Assembly: GCF_010183535.1 (NCBI RefSeq)
Contig: NC_071329.1
Location: 17,002,879 to 17,066,878 of the forward strand
Direction: 5' to 3'
DNA length: 64,000 nucleotides
Source of the DNA: Caenorhabditis remanei
Lineage: Eukaryota; Nematoda; Chromadorea; Rhabditida; Rhabditidae
Shown here: positions 1 through 10,475 of the stretch, piece by piece
Layout: each line of letters opens with the position of its first letter
Position numbering within the stretch: position 1 is the stretch's first letter
Position numbers and translations under genes: made by a program
The notes under the pieces: model-generated
Seen by the model: only the letters and a program-made list of their open reading frames with translations
Database searches by the model: none
Told to the model about the DNA's origin: nothing

Positions 1-212
1 AGATTAGACCATGGAATCAATCGATTGCGCAATTCGACGACCAAATAAAAGCATCACTATGGAACGACATATTTAAAAAATTATGAGCGGTTAGTCGCAC
101 AATGTTCAGCAAATTCTTCTCCGCCTTCTATTGTTTCAGATCACTTCGATGACTGCAAATTCGTTAAGAATGGGAAACGTCAACAACAATTTATGAAAAA
201 TACGAAGAAAAA

Positions 213-2002
213 TCACATATCCGATTCGTCGTCGTCCCACTCCCAGCTTTCGTCATCTTCATCCATGACAAGTTTGATTCCCTCTTCAATGTCAAGTACA
301 TGCTCATACGTCCACGCCATTTGCGCTTCATTCGTATTTCGTAGCCATGTCTTAGCCCGTTCCGCAACGACTTCCAGCTTATCACTTGTCTTCCCAGCAG
401 TTCGAAGATGACTTTTCAGTTGGTTCCAAACCAGTTCGATTGGAGAAAACTGACAGTGATAAGGTGGAAGTCGTACAATCAGGACACCAAGAGTCGCCGC
501 ATATTCATCTGTCAGATAGCGTTTGAGAGCATCTCTTCCACCTCTAGCCTCCATAACAATTTGAACTTCTTCCCACAATTCCTTATTTGTGGCACCCGCA
601 GCAGTGTCAACTTGATACTTTTCTAGAAATGCGAGAAGTTCAGATTTGTTGGAGCTTTTGGTGGGAAGCTGTAAACCATAATGTTTCAATTGTTTCAGGT
701 TATCAAAGTACCGTCTCGACTAATGTGTTGTGAATCGACGCATTATCGATTACGAGAACTGCTTGACGGCCGGCTGGAGTTGCTTTGACGATCAACGGAA
801 GAACTTTTTCCATGTACTGCGTGTACAAGTCGGATGACATGTACTGGTGGTAATCGACTAACACCTCGGCCTTCGGACGGTTTGGAATCACGACGTCGAT
901 GGATCCTGGAAGGATTTCGGATTCCGTAGTGACTGCAAGAACGATTGCCCGTTGTCCCTTGTCACTGGAGGCAGTGAATCCTGGTCGAGGTTTACTCAAA
1001 TCCCCCAAATTTGCAATGAGATATGGTGATGTATCTGTTCGATTCCATCCCCGAGTTTTAGTCATCCCATGGTATAGCCATGTTTCATCGTAATAACAGA
1101 TGTATGCTCCCTGTGCTCTGAGTTCCTCCATTGTTTGCAAATATCGAGCTCGCCATTCAACGATCTCTTCTCGAACAGTACTGAAAGGATTATAAGTCTT
1201 AATTTTGTAGCTAAATCTCATAGCTTTCAGCTGTCGATAGAGCGTTGATGGAGAGTACGGATAGTCGTACAAATTTTGGAGATCTGAGTGAAGAGAGTGC
1301 ACCGAGAAGTTGGAATCCTCGATGTAGCACTTTTCGATGTGCTCGGAAATGAGCCTCTTTTCATCATCACTCAAAAGTTCCAAAGCCTTTGCATTTCGCA
1401 TTTTTCTTGTTTCAACTCGCTTTTCTTTGACATCGGCGACAGTCTTCTTATTGTATCGAATCACAGTGGACTCGGCGACACCCAACAACGCAGCCACAAG
1501 TTTGTTCACATTGCGAAACACAGTGAGGCGAGCAAATGCTCCTAATTGTGACTTGAAGTTGTTCACTTGGATGAGGATGTTTTTGATCATCTGGATGAGG
1601 CGAGCCTGGCTGTTTCCCGATGGATTTTTGACGTCAACAGTTTTCATTTGTGTCATGATTTCATAGAATGATTTCAATGGATCAGTCTGATTAAAAAAAA
1701 TTCTAGCTAATTATGAAAAATGTGATGTGTACCTCTGTTTGAGTAGATGTGTTAATACTACAGAAATCTGTCTGGGTGGAAATATCTGTTCCATTATCAA
1801 TCATCAAGAATGCCGATGGCGAGGTCTCAACCAATCGAATCTGCTCCATGGAAAGTCTTTCTTTTGGCCACAGTTTCGAGCAACTAAGTGGACCGAGATT
1901 CGAGAATTTAATTTTTATGAACGGAGGCAACATTTTTCCCTGAAACATCACGTTCGTATTTTCAGAGTTGCTTAATTCAGATGCATTGAAAGACCACTTC
2001 AT
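213..2002 (-). CDS. IS630/Tc1-mariner superfamily transposase (DDE_3 type)
   Basis: Three exons read in phase: 2002-1733, 1686-712 and 668-213, giving 566 residues. The first intron (1732-1687) and the 43-base second intron (711-669) both have GT-AG ends. A helix-turn-helix-like N-terminal half is followed by the catalytic core. Visible acidic residues are the D of YYDETWL, the D of VLVIDNASIHN and the E of LPPYHCQFSPIE. About 88 residues separate the second D from the E, which is long for Tc1/mariner but fits the LPPYHC-type families, where a small domain is inserted there. An acidic tail ends the protein. The reading frame is intact, so this could be a recently active element or a domesticated gene. 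I could not delimit terminal inverted repeats. The start is the first ATG of the upstream exon. Confidence 0.75.
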
Positions 2003-2092
2003 GAATATTCAGAACACGCAATGTCACACATAAATTTTATTTTTATTATAAGAAAACAAAGAAATTTAATACATTTAAAATGAAAGGAGTCT

Positions 2093-2780
2093 TCATGAGA
2101 TATGCGTGCATTCCAATGGCTTCTTTTGGACGTGGAAACCGAGTGAAGAGCTCTTCTTTTGAACGTTGACGCTTCTCGGCGTTGACTCAGCGACGAAATC
2201 TGAAACGAGAACTTTTGGCGGAGAAGAATTTACCCGTTCTGCAATAAAACTAACCGCAAACATTGTTGGCATCATTCAGATCTTTGGAACCATTGTCAAG
2301 ATTAACATCGTTTGAAACATTGACGTCGTGGAAACAACGAGTTGGATTTGTCTTGAAGTCCATCTCTTTTTTTTTGAATCTTGAGAACACGAATTACTTC
2401 GCGACGTTGATTGACGTTGTTGGCTCAGCGATGAAACCTGTAACGAGGAGGTTCGGCGGAGAAGAATACACCTGCTCTTTACTAAAACTAACCGCAAAAA
2501 AAAAACAAATTTGTGATCGATGAAGATGACAACAGTGGCAGTGGAATGAGGATGCTTCGAATCTCTTTCAAATTTTCTCATTTCTGTTGCTTGCTTTTCA
2601 GACCTTCACGATTCCTTTGTGGATGATTCCTTTAAAAGCAGCTTGTTCCCTTCTAGACAGCCACATCCATTGAATTTATCCGTCTTCGTGACGTTGACTG
2701 ACAAAATCTGAAACGAAAACCTCTGGCGGAGAAGAAAATATCTGCTCTGAAATTAAACTAACCGCAAAAAAAGAATCGAA
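2093..2780 (-). repeat. Three diverged tandem modules of unknown origin
   Basis: Three copies of a coding-like module lie at about 2093-2275, 2400-2510 and 2690-2775. They are spaced roughly 250-290 bases apart and recognisable on the minus strand by the shared peptide pattern FAVSxIxExxxSSPPxVxVSDFVA. They lie in different frames, with stops between them, so no continuous gene can be drawn. They may be exons of a decayed gene or a tandemly repeated non-coding unit whose reading is fortuitous. The stretch 2003-2092 between the transposase and the modules shows nothing recognisable. Confidence 0.4.
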
Positions 2781-3172
2781 ATCGGTTGAAACGGGGAAAA
2801 TGACGATGTGTGGAAGCGTTGATGTCTTCGGTGTACCTGAAAGCAAAAAAATCGATGAAATAGGTGTAAAAATAATAAAATATGACAGCGAATCGAATAT
2901 TTTCAAAGAAGCGAGAATAAAACGTAAGAATATCGAAGCAAAGCACAATTATTATTTATTTTTTCGCAAAAAAAACCCGAAAAATCGTTGAAAATCGATA
3001 AAATTGATGATAATATTGCTTGAAAATAGGAGAAAAAATATTTGATTTAAATTTTCCCGCACAAAACTACTGTCGCACTCGTTTCGGCTGTGTCCATTTT
3101 CGTGGCGAAATATCGGGGTCGCGGAGTTGTCGTATCCTAGGCCAGGACTGTCAGCCTCTCAGATTGGGATAA

Positions 3173-3790
3173 TATGGATATCGGAATGGTGGTAACTATA
3201 ATAACTACAACAATGGATACCAACGAGTACCGTACCAGAGCTCACAATCATCTCACAGCTCTCGTGACTCGTGGAGACCGGACGCAGTGGATGAGACGTT
3301 GACTCTGGAGTTTGGAAGTCCGCTGTCTTTGAATTCTGGGAATGTGATGGCGAACAAGAAAATCGGAATCGGACACGCCAACTGCATTTGCACATGCAAG
3401 TGTGGAGCTCATCACAAGGCAGCGGAGCAGGAGAATGTCGGACCCCAAGGCACGTGGGAAAAATCTGTATCCGCTATGCTATATGCGAAGCCGGAGGAGT
3501 TGATTGGAGCCTACAGAAAGCCGGAACCTGCAAAAAGTTCGGCGGAACTCTTGGCTAAAATGGCAGCAGCTCGTCAAAGTGAATCTGGATTCTGGGGAAA
3601 TCCTGGAGAGTCCTCTAGTGAGTTTTTTGATAACGGATTTTCAAAATCCTATAATTTTTCAGACTCTGGAACATTCGGACATATTGGAAAGCGTTCAGCA
3701 CTATCTAATGAGTCCAAAGGGAACGATGGGCCCAGTGGAACCTACAACTTGTTCGGCGGATCCAACAACTTGCTGAGTCTCGGAAAATAA
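3173..3790 (+). pseudogene. 3' part of an unidentified gene, 5' end missing
   Basis: Exons 3173-3617 and 3663-3790 join in phase across a 45-base GT-AG intron. The reading starts with an Asn/Gly/Tyr-rich segment (NGGNYNNYNNGYQ), continues with a short cysteine cluster (CICTCKCGAHHK) and ends in a Gly/Ser/Asn-rich tail. An in-frame TAA at 3170 lies immediately upstream. No acceptor or ATG supports a start, but adding a single base near 3172 would continue the same low-complexity reading upstream. It is most likely a truncated or frameshifted gene copy. I do not recognise the family. If translation began at an internal ATG, the product would lack the N-terminal low-complexity part. Confidence 0.4.
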
Positions 3791-4117
3791 TCAAATCTGG
3801 AATTGACCAGTAATAATTTATTTGATCTGTTTAATTATCTTTCTTGTAATATCTTGTCCCCTTATCATCTTGTCACCAACCACCTGTCTTTCATTCCAAT
3901 TCCCCTCTTTATTTTTGATCTCCCTCCTAATAACTTGTCCTCCTAATTGTGGCCAAACCACTTTCCATCTCTCTCGGTTTTCTAAACTTAAACTTTTCAT
4001 CTATTTCACTATCCCATCTTCTCTTGTTTGTAAAACGGTAATTTGAATAATAATGAATCTTTATTTAAAAAAAAAACATGACTATAAAAATATTTGTACA
4101 GAAAAAAACACAAAGGT

Positions 4118-5509
4118 CTATTTAATTTTTTCAAGAAACTTTGCAATTATTTCGTCGGGCGTAACATAAGAGGTTAACTCGGTTACTTTGATCAAATCAT
4201 GTTTGTAGTAGCAACCTAGATGCCAATTTTCTTCATTTCTTTTGTGATCAAGTTGTTCTGGAAAAAAACTGATAAACTCAAACTAAAGAACATGCAATTT
4301 TCAGATAAAATGATTATAATTGTGCGTACATATGCCATGGTTTAATTGATGATCTTACAATGGTAATTGTGTTAGGAATGTATTGATCAAAAGTATATGT
4401 TTATTTTTGTAATTGCTTTATCTACCATCAAAGTGAGATTTCCCTACTGTATTAATAAGTTGCCCGCGTAGAAATACGGGGTGATAGGTTCCGGATAAAA
4501 TAAGACGGCAATTAACAAAGTTTCTTACAATAAATAAGGTTTATTGCAAGAAATTAGATTAAGAGAGCGTAAACTTACAAAACAAAACTCAAAACACCAA
4601 CGCTAAAATTAGAACTAACTCTGAAAGCCAACCGACTTCAGAAAACCACTTGTTGCCACGTGGAGTACACGTGTCCACGTGAACTGACGCGCTGAGGTTA
4701 CGGTAGGCGCGTGAGCCTTTGGCGGAGTGTCGTTGCGTATTTATTGTGAGGACTCGGAGAACTACAGGGTTATGAGGGTACCTTGCCACCGGCAACTAAT
4801 CAGTGAGGTGGTGTCACTCACAATGCACAGGTATCAATCAAAAACTGCAAGTGCGACGCTCTTTATGACCACTTCTGCTTTTAACTTACTGAAATAAACG
4901 TCGAATTTATTTTCGTATTTGTCGAGAAACTCCGATATGTTGAAAAACGTGAAATTCGCACGTTCAGGCTTTTTAATAAAACCATAAGCAGAAACCGAGT
5001 AGTAGACGAGGATGACAGGCTGAAACAAAAGATCAAGACCTACAAATTCAAAGTTGTTTAAACAACTCACTTTTTGGGGATTTGCAATGACTCGGAGTAC
5101 TTGCTCATAAGTCTCCAAAAATTTCATTCTAGACATTGGCAGATTTTTAACAGCCGAGTTTTTCAGCTTCTGATTGCATAATTCCATTAATCCATGCAAC
5201 AAGTAGAAGTTGGCTTCTCTTGAAATTCTCTTCACCGCGTCTTCGGAATCGGGAAGATCCACGTCATCGTCTCTCATATAATTGAGAATGACTTGGAAGT
5301 GAGTAGGGTCACGGTCAATGAAAATATGACCGGACTGGTCTAGTTCTACCTGGAAAGGACGGAAACTATATGAGAAAATAGTGTTCAAGACTTGCCGGAA
5401 CACTTGTCTCCAGCATAGTTTTGAAAAATCCATCGAATCTTGTCAACGTGGATTTACTAGTCTTGAATAATGTGCCTCCAACGTCTAATTGAATAATTGA
5501 GGAGCTCAT
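4118..5509 (-). CDS. T1/KCTD-like BTB protein, array gene A
   Basis: Four exons (5509-5396, 5349-5071, 5019-4890, 4257-4118) give 220 residues. The N-terminal 100 residues form a potassium-channel-tetramerisation-type BTB domain: IQLDVGGTLFKTSKSTLTRFDG, then IFIDRDPTHF and ILNYMRDDDVDLPDSE. A family-specific C-terminal half follows (PVILVYYSV, FLDKYENKFDVYF, WHLGCYYK). Known BTB_2 proteins oligomerise and often act as cullin-3 adaptors; the role of this one is unknown. The first intron starts with GC instead of GT. The third intron (4889-4258) is unusually long and contains an LTR-like insertion. An AG acceptor lies four bases upstream of the ATG, as expected for SL1 trans-splicing. Gene B is its closest paralogue. 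Confidence 0.85.
4448..4822 (-). mobile_element. Solo-LTR-like insertion in intron 3 of gene A
   Basis: The corresponding intron of paralogue B is only about 110 bases, whereas here it is 632. The extra sequence has TG...CA ends and on the minus strand contains a TATA-like CAATAAATA and an AATAAA signal, as in a retrotransposon LTR. No target-site duplication is visible at these borders, so the limits and the class are tentative. Confidence 0.35.
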
Positions 5510-5513
5510 AACT

Positions 5514-5529
5514 CTGGAAAAAAAATTTG
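5514..5529 (-). promoter_or_regulatory. Probable SL1 trans-splice acceptor of gene A
   Basis: A polypyrimidine run followed by CCAG lies four bases before the start codon, with no upstream exon visible. Equivalent sites precede genes B, C, D, E and F. This pattern is typical of nematode outrons. Confidence 0.6.
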
Positions 5530-6303
5530 TGAAAACAAAAAATAAGAGAGAAAGAGAGATTTCTGTGCGGTAATGTTGCATCGAGAGGAAACAAACAATA
5601 GGAAACGCATTTCAACCAGAAATCAAAAAAATTGAGGGATAAAGTGTTTCTGGTGACATTAGTTAGTTGTAAATTGGGTCAGTTCTAAATCGGGACAGTT
5701 CTAGTTCGGGTGTTTATAAATTTGGTACAATTCTAACTGAAATTCAAGTTTTAAAAACTTACAGGTCAATTTACTTAGTTCCCGAATAATCGCTGTGACT
5801 CATTTTCTTTATTTTTTATCTAAGAAAAAAATCAATTAGGTCCAAAACCCACAAAGCTATTTGGAATTATGAAAATCTTAATTACAATTAAAAGACCGCA
5901 CCAAAACACCCCAAAAATATGTCTAAACCCTCCGGTGGAAATCTTTCACCTAATAGAAACACTCGGTGACACAAGAAATGCCATTATAGATCATGCAAAC
6001 GTGGAGGACACAAAGAAAAAGTGGGAAAACAGAATCGTCAGAGCAGCGGCTGGCCACGAGAGGAGAGAGGAGGAGAAGTCGGTTAGAGGGTGTCCGTTTT
6101 CTCTCGCAGGGGTCATTCGAATAAAGAGAAGAAGAAGAGAGAAGAGGTGTAGTCCTATCCGTGTGTGTGTAGACATAAACTTTCAACTATTTCACTATCC
6201 TATCTTCTCTTGTTTGTGAAACGGTAATTTGTATAATTCATGAGTCTTCATTTAAAAAAAAACATGAGTATAAAAATATTTATCCAGAAGAACACATAGA
6301 GAT
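5530..6303. other. Intergenic region between array genes A and B
   Basis: No gene is recognised. The stretch from about 6180 to 6300 matches the 3' flank of gene A (about 3990-4120), so the tandem duplication included downstream flanking DNA. The open frame at 5869-6219 has no recognisable features. Confidence 0.5.
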
Positions 6304-7194
6304 CTATTCAATTCTTTCAATAAACTCTGCAATTATTTTCTCTAACATGCCAACACCACAAGAGAACGCGGATTCACTGATCACATTATTTTTATAGTAA
6401 CAACCTAGGTGCCAAGATTTCCGACGATATTCTTCTTTTCTTTTGTAATCGAGTTGTTCTGGAAAAAAACTGAATAAGTTTTCAGCGCATCCTAATAATT
6501 TATCAATCGGCGAAGTAATTTCTAGCAATAATTGCCCCTTTTTAGTATTGCAGTTTTCTGTTTAAACTTACTGAAATACACGTCGAATGTATTTTCATAT
6601 TTGTCAAGAAACTGGGTTATGTCGAAAAACTGGTGGCTTTGAACTCCAAGTGGCTTCTCAATTAAGCCATCATGAGAAACTACGTAATAGATGATAATGA
6701 CAGGCTGAAACAAAAAATTAAGATCTACTAATTCAAAGTTTTGTTTTAAACAACTCACTTTTTGGGGATTTGCAATGACTCGGAGTACTTGATCATAAGT
6801 CTCCAAAAATTTCATTCTAGACATTGGCAGATTGTTAACTGCGGAGTTTTTCAGTTTCTGGTTGCATAACTCCATTAATCCATTCAACAGAAAATAGTTG
6901 GCTTCTCTTGAAATTTTCTTCACGGTTTCTTCGGAATCAGGAAGATCCACGTCACCGTCTCTCATGAAATTGAGAATGACTTGAAAGTGAGTGGGATCAC
7001 GGTCGAGGAAAATATGACCGGACTGGTTTCGTTCTACCTGAAAATAATTGAAACTATATGAGAAAATGATGTTAATGACCTACCGGAACATTTGTCTCCA
7101 GCATAGTTTTGAAAAATCCATCGAATCTTGTCAACGTGGATTTACTAGTCTCGAATATAGTGCCCCCAACGTCTAGTTGAATTGGGGAGCTCAT
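6304..7194 (-). CDS. T1/KCTD-like BTB protein, array gene B
   Basis: Four exons (7194-7084, 7037-6759, 6704-6572, 6458-6304) give 225 residues with intron phases 0, 0 and 1. The BTB_2 domain occupies roughly residues 4-100, with the same VGGTIFETSKSTLTRFDG and DRDPTHFQ signatures as gene A. The C-terminal half contains PVIIIYYVVSHDG and FLDKYENTFDVYF and ends in a basic, Trp-containing exon (WHLGCYYKNN). Compared with gene A it has a slightly longer last exon and canonical GT-AG introns throughout. No inactivating change was found. It is part of a head-to-tail array on the minus strand and probably arose by duplication together with gene A. Confidence 0.88.
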
Positions 7195-7696
7195 AACTTT
7201 GGAAAAGGAAATTATGAAAAAATAAGAGTGAGAAAAGGAAAAGCGTTGTCAGTGAGAAAATTCAGAAAGAGGTATGATAGGTGTAAACAACCTTTATGTG
7301 GACATAGTGACGTATGACAATAAATAGTTTGAAAAGAGATTGAGAGTTTTAGACACTTGAATAAAGTTTAACTAAATATTTATAGGAATTACAGCACTAC
7401 TTTCTCTTCCAGACTGAAATTTGTAGCACAATGCAAATGTCTCCTCTTTGTAAAAACATGTCTCACATTGTTACGAAATCAAATTTTGCACTCTTGAAAA
7501 AATATTTTGAAACAATGAAGCCGTTGCGAGCTCATATATTTTTTAGGAGCTAAAAGTTTTTTTGAAAAAAGGACAGAAAGAGGATATTTAATATTTCCAT
7601 GCTGAGTATACGGATATTTTGAGAAGTTCATTCGTCAAAGTCTTGATTCGTGCAGATCTTTAAAAATAAATCGACAAAAATGTATTTGAACACTAT
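7195..7696. other. Intergenic region between array genes B and C
   Basis: AT-rich sequence with no gene recognised. About 7200-7320 is repeated almost exactly at about 8525-8645 upstream of gene C and again, more diverged, upstream of genes D and E, so it marks the duplicated 5' flank of the array unit. Confidence 0.5.
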
Positions 7697-8518
7697 TTAG
7701 TAATCATCAGAACTCTTGAGACGCCCAATTTTTGCAATTAATTGTTGCATTTTTGTATCGAAATCTCGGGAAGAATTGGGAAGAGCTACTTTAGCTATTG
7801 TTTCATTTTTGTAGTAAACATAGAACATCCAGTTATTGTAACGTTTGGGATCGCTCTTTCGCTTTCCTAAATATGAATTATTAATAGTGTTTTCTTAATT
7901 TGCAACTCACAAAAATAAATATCAAATTCCGTTTCGTATTTTTCCAAAAACTCAGATATATTGAAAGGCTCTCTTACATAGACATCGTGTGGTTTAAAAA
8001 TCACACCATCTGTGAGAACAATAAAATAACAGATCAGTACAGGCTGCAAATCGTAGTAAAGTGAATGAAAGAAAAACCGGCGGCTCACTTTTTCTGGATA
8101 AGCAATCTTTTGGAATACTTGTTCATCAGTTTCCAAAATTCTGATTTCTGAAACCTTTTTAGGTTCCGGAACTTCCAATTTACGGCTACATAGTTCCATT
8201 AGTCCCTCTAACAAGTAGAAGTTAGCTTCTCTTGAAATTTTCTTCACCGTGTCTTAGGAATCAGGAAGATCCACGTCACTGTCTCTCATAAAATTGAGAA
8301 TGACTTGGAAGTGAGTGGGGTCACGATCAATGAAAATATGACCGGACTGGTTTCGTTCAATCTAAAAATAATTGACACTAAAGGATAAAATAGTGTTAAT
8401 GACCTACCGGAACATTTGTCTCCAGCATTGTTTTGAAAAATCCATCGAATCTTGTCAACGTAGATTTACTAGTCTTGAATAGAGTGCCTCCAACGTCTAG
8501 TTGAATTGGGGAGCTCAT
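7697..8518 (-). pseudogene. T1/KCTD-like BTB pseudogene, array gene C
   Basis: Four exons align to paralogue D: 8518-8408, 8361-8089, 8043-7911 and 7866-7697. A TAA at 8256-8254 interrupts exon 2, where the paralogues read DSEDTVKK. Joining exons 3 and 4 creates a second stop (T plus GA). Splice sites are otherwise intact and the rest of the reading frame is well preserved, so inactivation looks recent. The last exon would encode a basic segment ending in LKSSDDY, as in gene D. A truncated BTB domain from exon 1 and part of exon 2 could still be made, but a normal product cannot. Confidence 0.85.
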
Positions 8519-9431
8519 AACTTTGAAAAGGGAAATTGTGAAAAAATAAGAGTGAGAAAAGGAAAAGCGTTGTCAGTGAGAAAATTCAGAAAGAGGTATG
8601 ATAGGTGTAAACAACCTTTATGTGGACATAGTGACGTATGACATTAAATAGTTCAAAATAAATTTAAAAGTTTAGATACTTGAATGAAGTTTAACTGAAT
8701 ATTTATTGGAGGTGCAGTACTACTTTCTCTTCCAAGCTAAAGTATGTAACATAATGCAAGTGTCCCTTCTTTGTTCATAAGCATGTCTCACATTCTTACA
8801 AAATCAAACTTTGCACTCTAGAAAAAAGGTCTTTGAAACAAAAGAGCTGTTGCGTGCTTATATATTTTTCAGGAGTTGAAAATGTTTTCAAAGAAAAGAG
8901 ACAGAAAGAGTCTTCCAGTGAAAATATTCTGGATAAAATAAGTGATGAATTGAGCTCAAAAGGTTTCGGCATTTAAAAAAGAATAATACATTCAGCTAGC
9001 GGTGTATTGCTCAAAAAAGTGAAAACATTCTTTGAAAAATTTAATCTCACAAATTTACTCCAAGATTGACTCCCAGTACCAAAGGAACATTTCAAATGAC
9101 AACATTCTAATGACGACCGTGGCTAGAAGGCACCAGAGCCGCGCGGAGTGGGAAAAATGTTTGGATTTTTATTGCTCAAAGAGTAGTTATACTTTCGACA
9201 CAAATAATTAGCTTTGCTTTATTGCCGTCAGTTTTATACTGTCTAATGTTGAAATAAGTGGGACGCGAGAAATAGAGACCGATGGAGATACCGATGTTGA
9301 TAATGTTGTATTCTGTATATTAGATGAACTGTGTGGGTCTTTGTATTTGATATTTCTGTGCTGAGTATATGGATATTTCGATAACTTCATTCTTCAAAGT
9401 TTTGATCACGCAACAAAAATTCGAACACTAT
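8519..9431. other. Intergenic region between array genes C and D
   Basis: No gene is recognised. It contains the duplicated 5' flank (8525-8645). It also contains, around 8968-9015, a sequence equivalent to both flanks of the foldback element at 10476-12438 but without the element: an empty paralogous site. Confidence 0.6.
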
Positions 9432-10244
9432 TTAGTAATCATCAGAACTCTTGAGACACTCAATTTCTCCAATACAGTTTTGAATTTCTGTATCGAAATT
9501 TCGGAAAGATTTGGAAAAATTTTCTTGAACTATTATTTGATTTTTGTAGTAAATACAGAACAACCAGTCTTCGTCACCAGGCGGCCGCTTTCCTAAATAT
9601 CAACTATTATTAATGTTTTCTGAATTCGCAACTCACGGAAATAAATATCGAACTCCTTTTCGTATTTTTTCAATAACTCGAAAATATCGAAATAACGTTG
9701 GTTATCACTATCCCATAATTTTATAACCCTGCCACGGCGGTCAACAGTATAATAGAATATTAGTACTGCCTGAAAACTACCGTAAAAATTGAAGTAAAAA
9801 AGTTTAATAGCTTACTTTTTCTGGATAAGCAATTGCTCGAAGAACATCATCATCTGACTCCAAAAATCTCATTTTTGAAACCTTTTTAGGTTCCGGAACT
9901 TCCCATTTACGGCTACATAGTTCCATGAGTCCCTTCAACAAGTAGAAGTTTGCTTCTCTTGAAATTTCATCAAGGTCTTGTTTAGAATCCGGAAGTTTCA
10001 CATCGCCATCTCTCATGAAATTCAGAATCAATCTAAAGTGAGTTGGGTCACGATCGATGAAAATATGACCGGACTTGTTTTGTTCTACCTGGAAATAATT
10101 GAATTATATGACTAAATCGTGATAATGATCTACCGGAACATTTGTCTCCAACATAGTTTTGAAAAATCCATCGAATCTTGTCAACGTGGATTTACTAGTC
10201 TTGAATATAGTGCCTCCAACGTCTAATTGAATTGGGGAGCTCAT
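9432..10244 (-). CDS. T1/KCTD-like BTB protein, array gene D
   Basis: Four exons (10244-10134, 10088-9816, 9769-9637, 9592-9432) give 225 residues in uninterrupted phase. The BTB_2 domain covers about residues 4-98. The linker reads EVPEPKKVSKMRFLESDDDVLR and the third exon contains FDIFELLKKYEKEFDIYF. The last exon is basic at its start (RKRPPGDEDW) and ends in LKSSDDY. It forms a subgroup with C, E and F, distinguished from A and B by the PEP-containing linker and the 273-base second exon. It lies immediately 5' of the foldback element. The protein is probably cytosolic and oligomeric; its substrate or partner is unknown. Confidence 0.87.
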
Positions 10245-10475
10245 AACTTTGGAAAAGGAAATTATGAAAAAGAAGAGTGAGAAAAGGAAAAGTGTTATCA
10301 GTGAAAAAATTTAGAAAGGAGAAAGATAGGGGTAAACAACATTTATGTGGACATAACTAGTAACGTCAATAATTAATTTGAAGGAAAAAACATCTCATTG
10401 TTACATTTAGTTAAAATTGTCTGGGTTAGAATAAGGTGAAGAATCAAACTCAAAAGGATTCGGCATTAAAAAAAT

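Noticed and set aside
8256..8361. Possible selenocysteine or read-through at the gene C stop
   Set aside because: The stop is TAA, and a second stop appears at the exon 3-4 junction; pseudogenisation is simpler.
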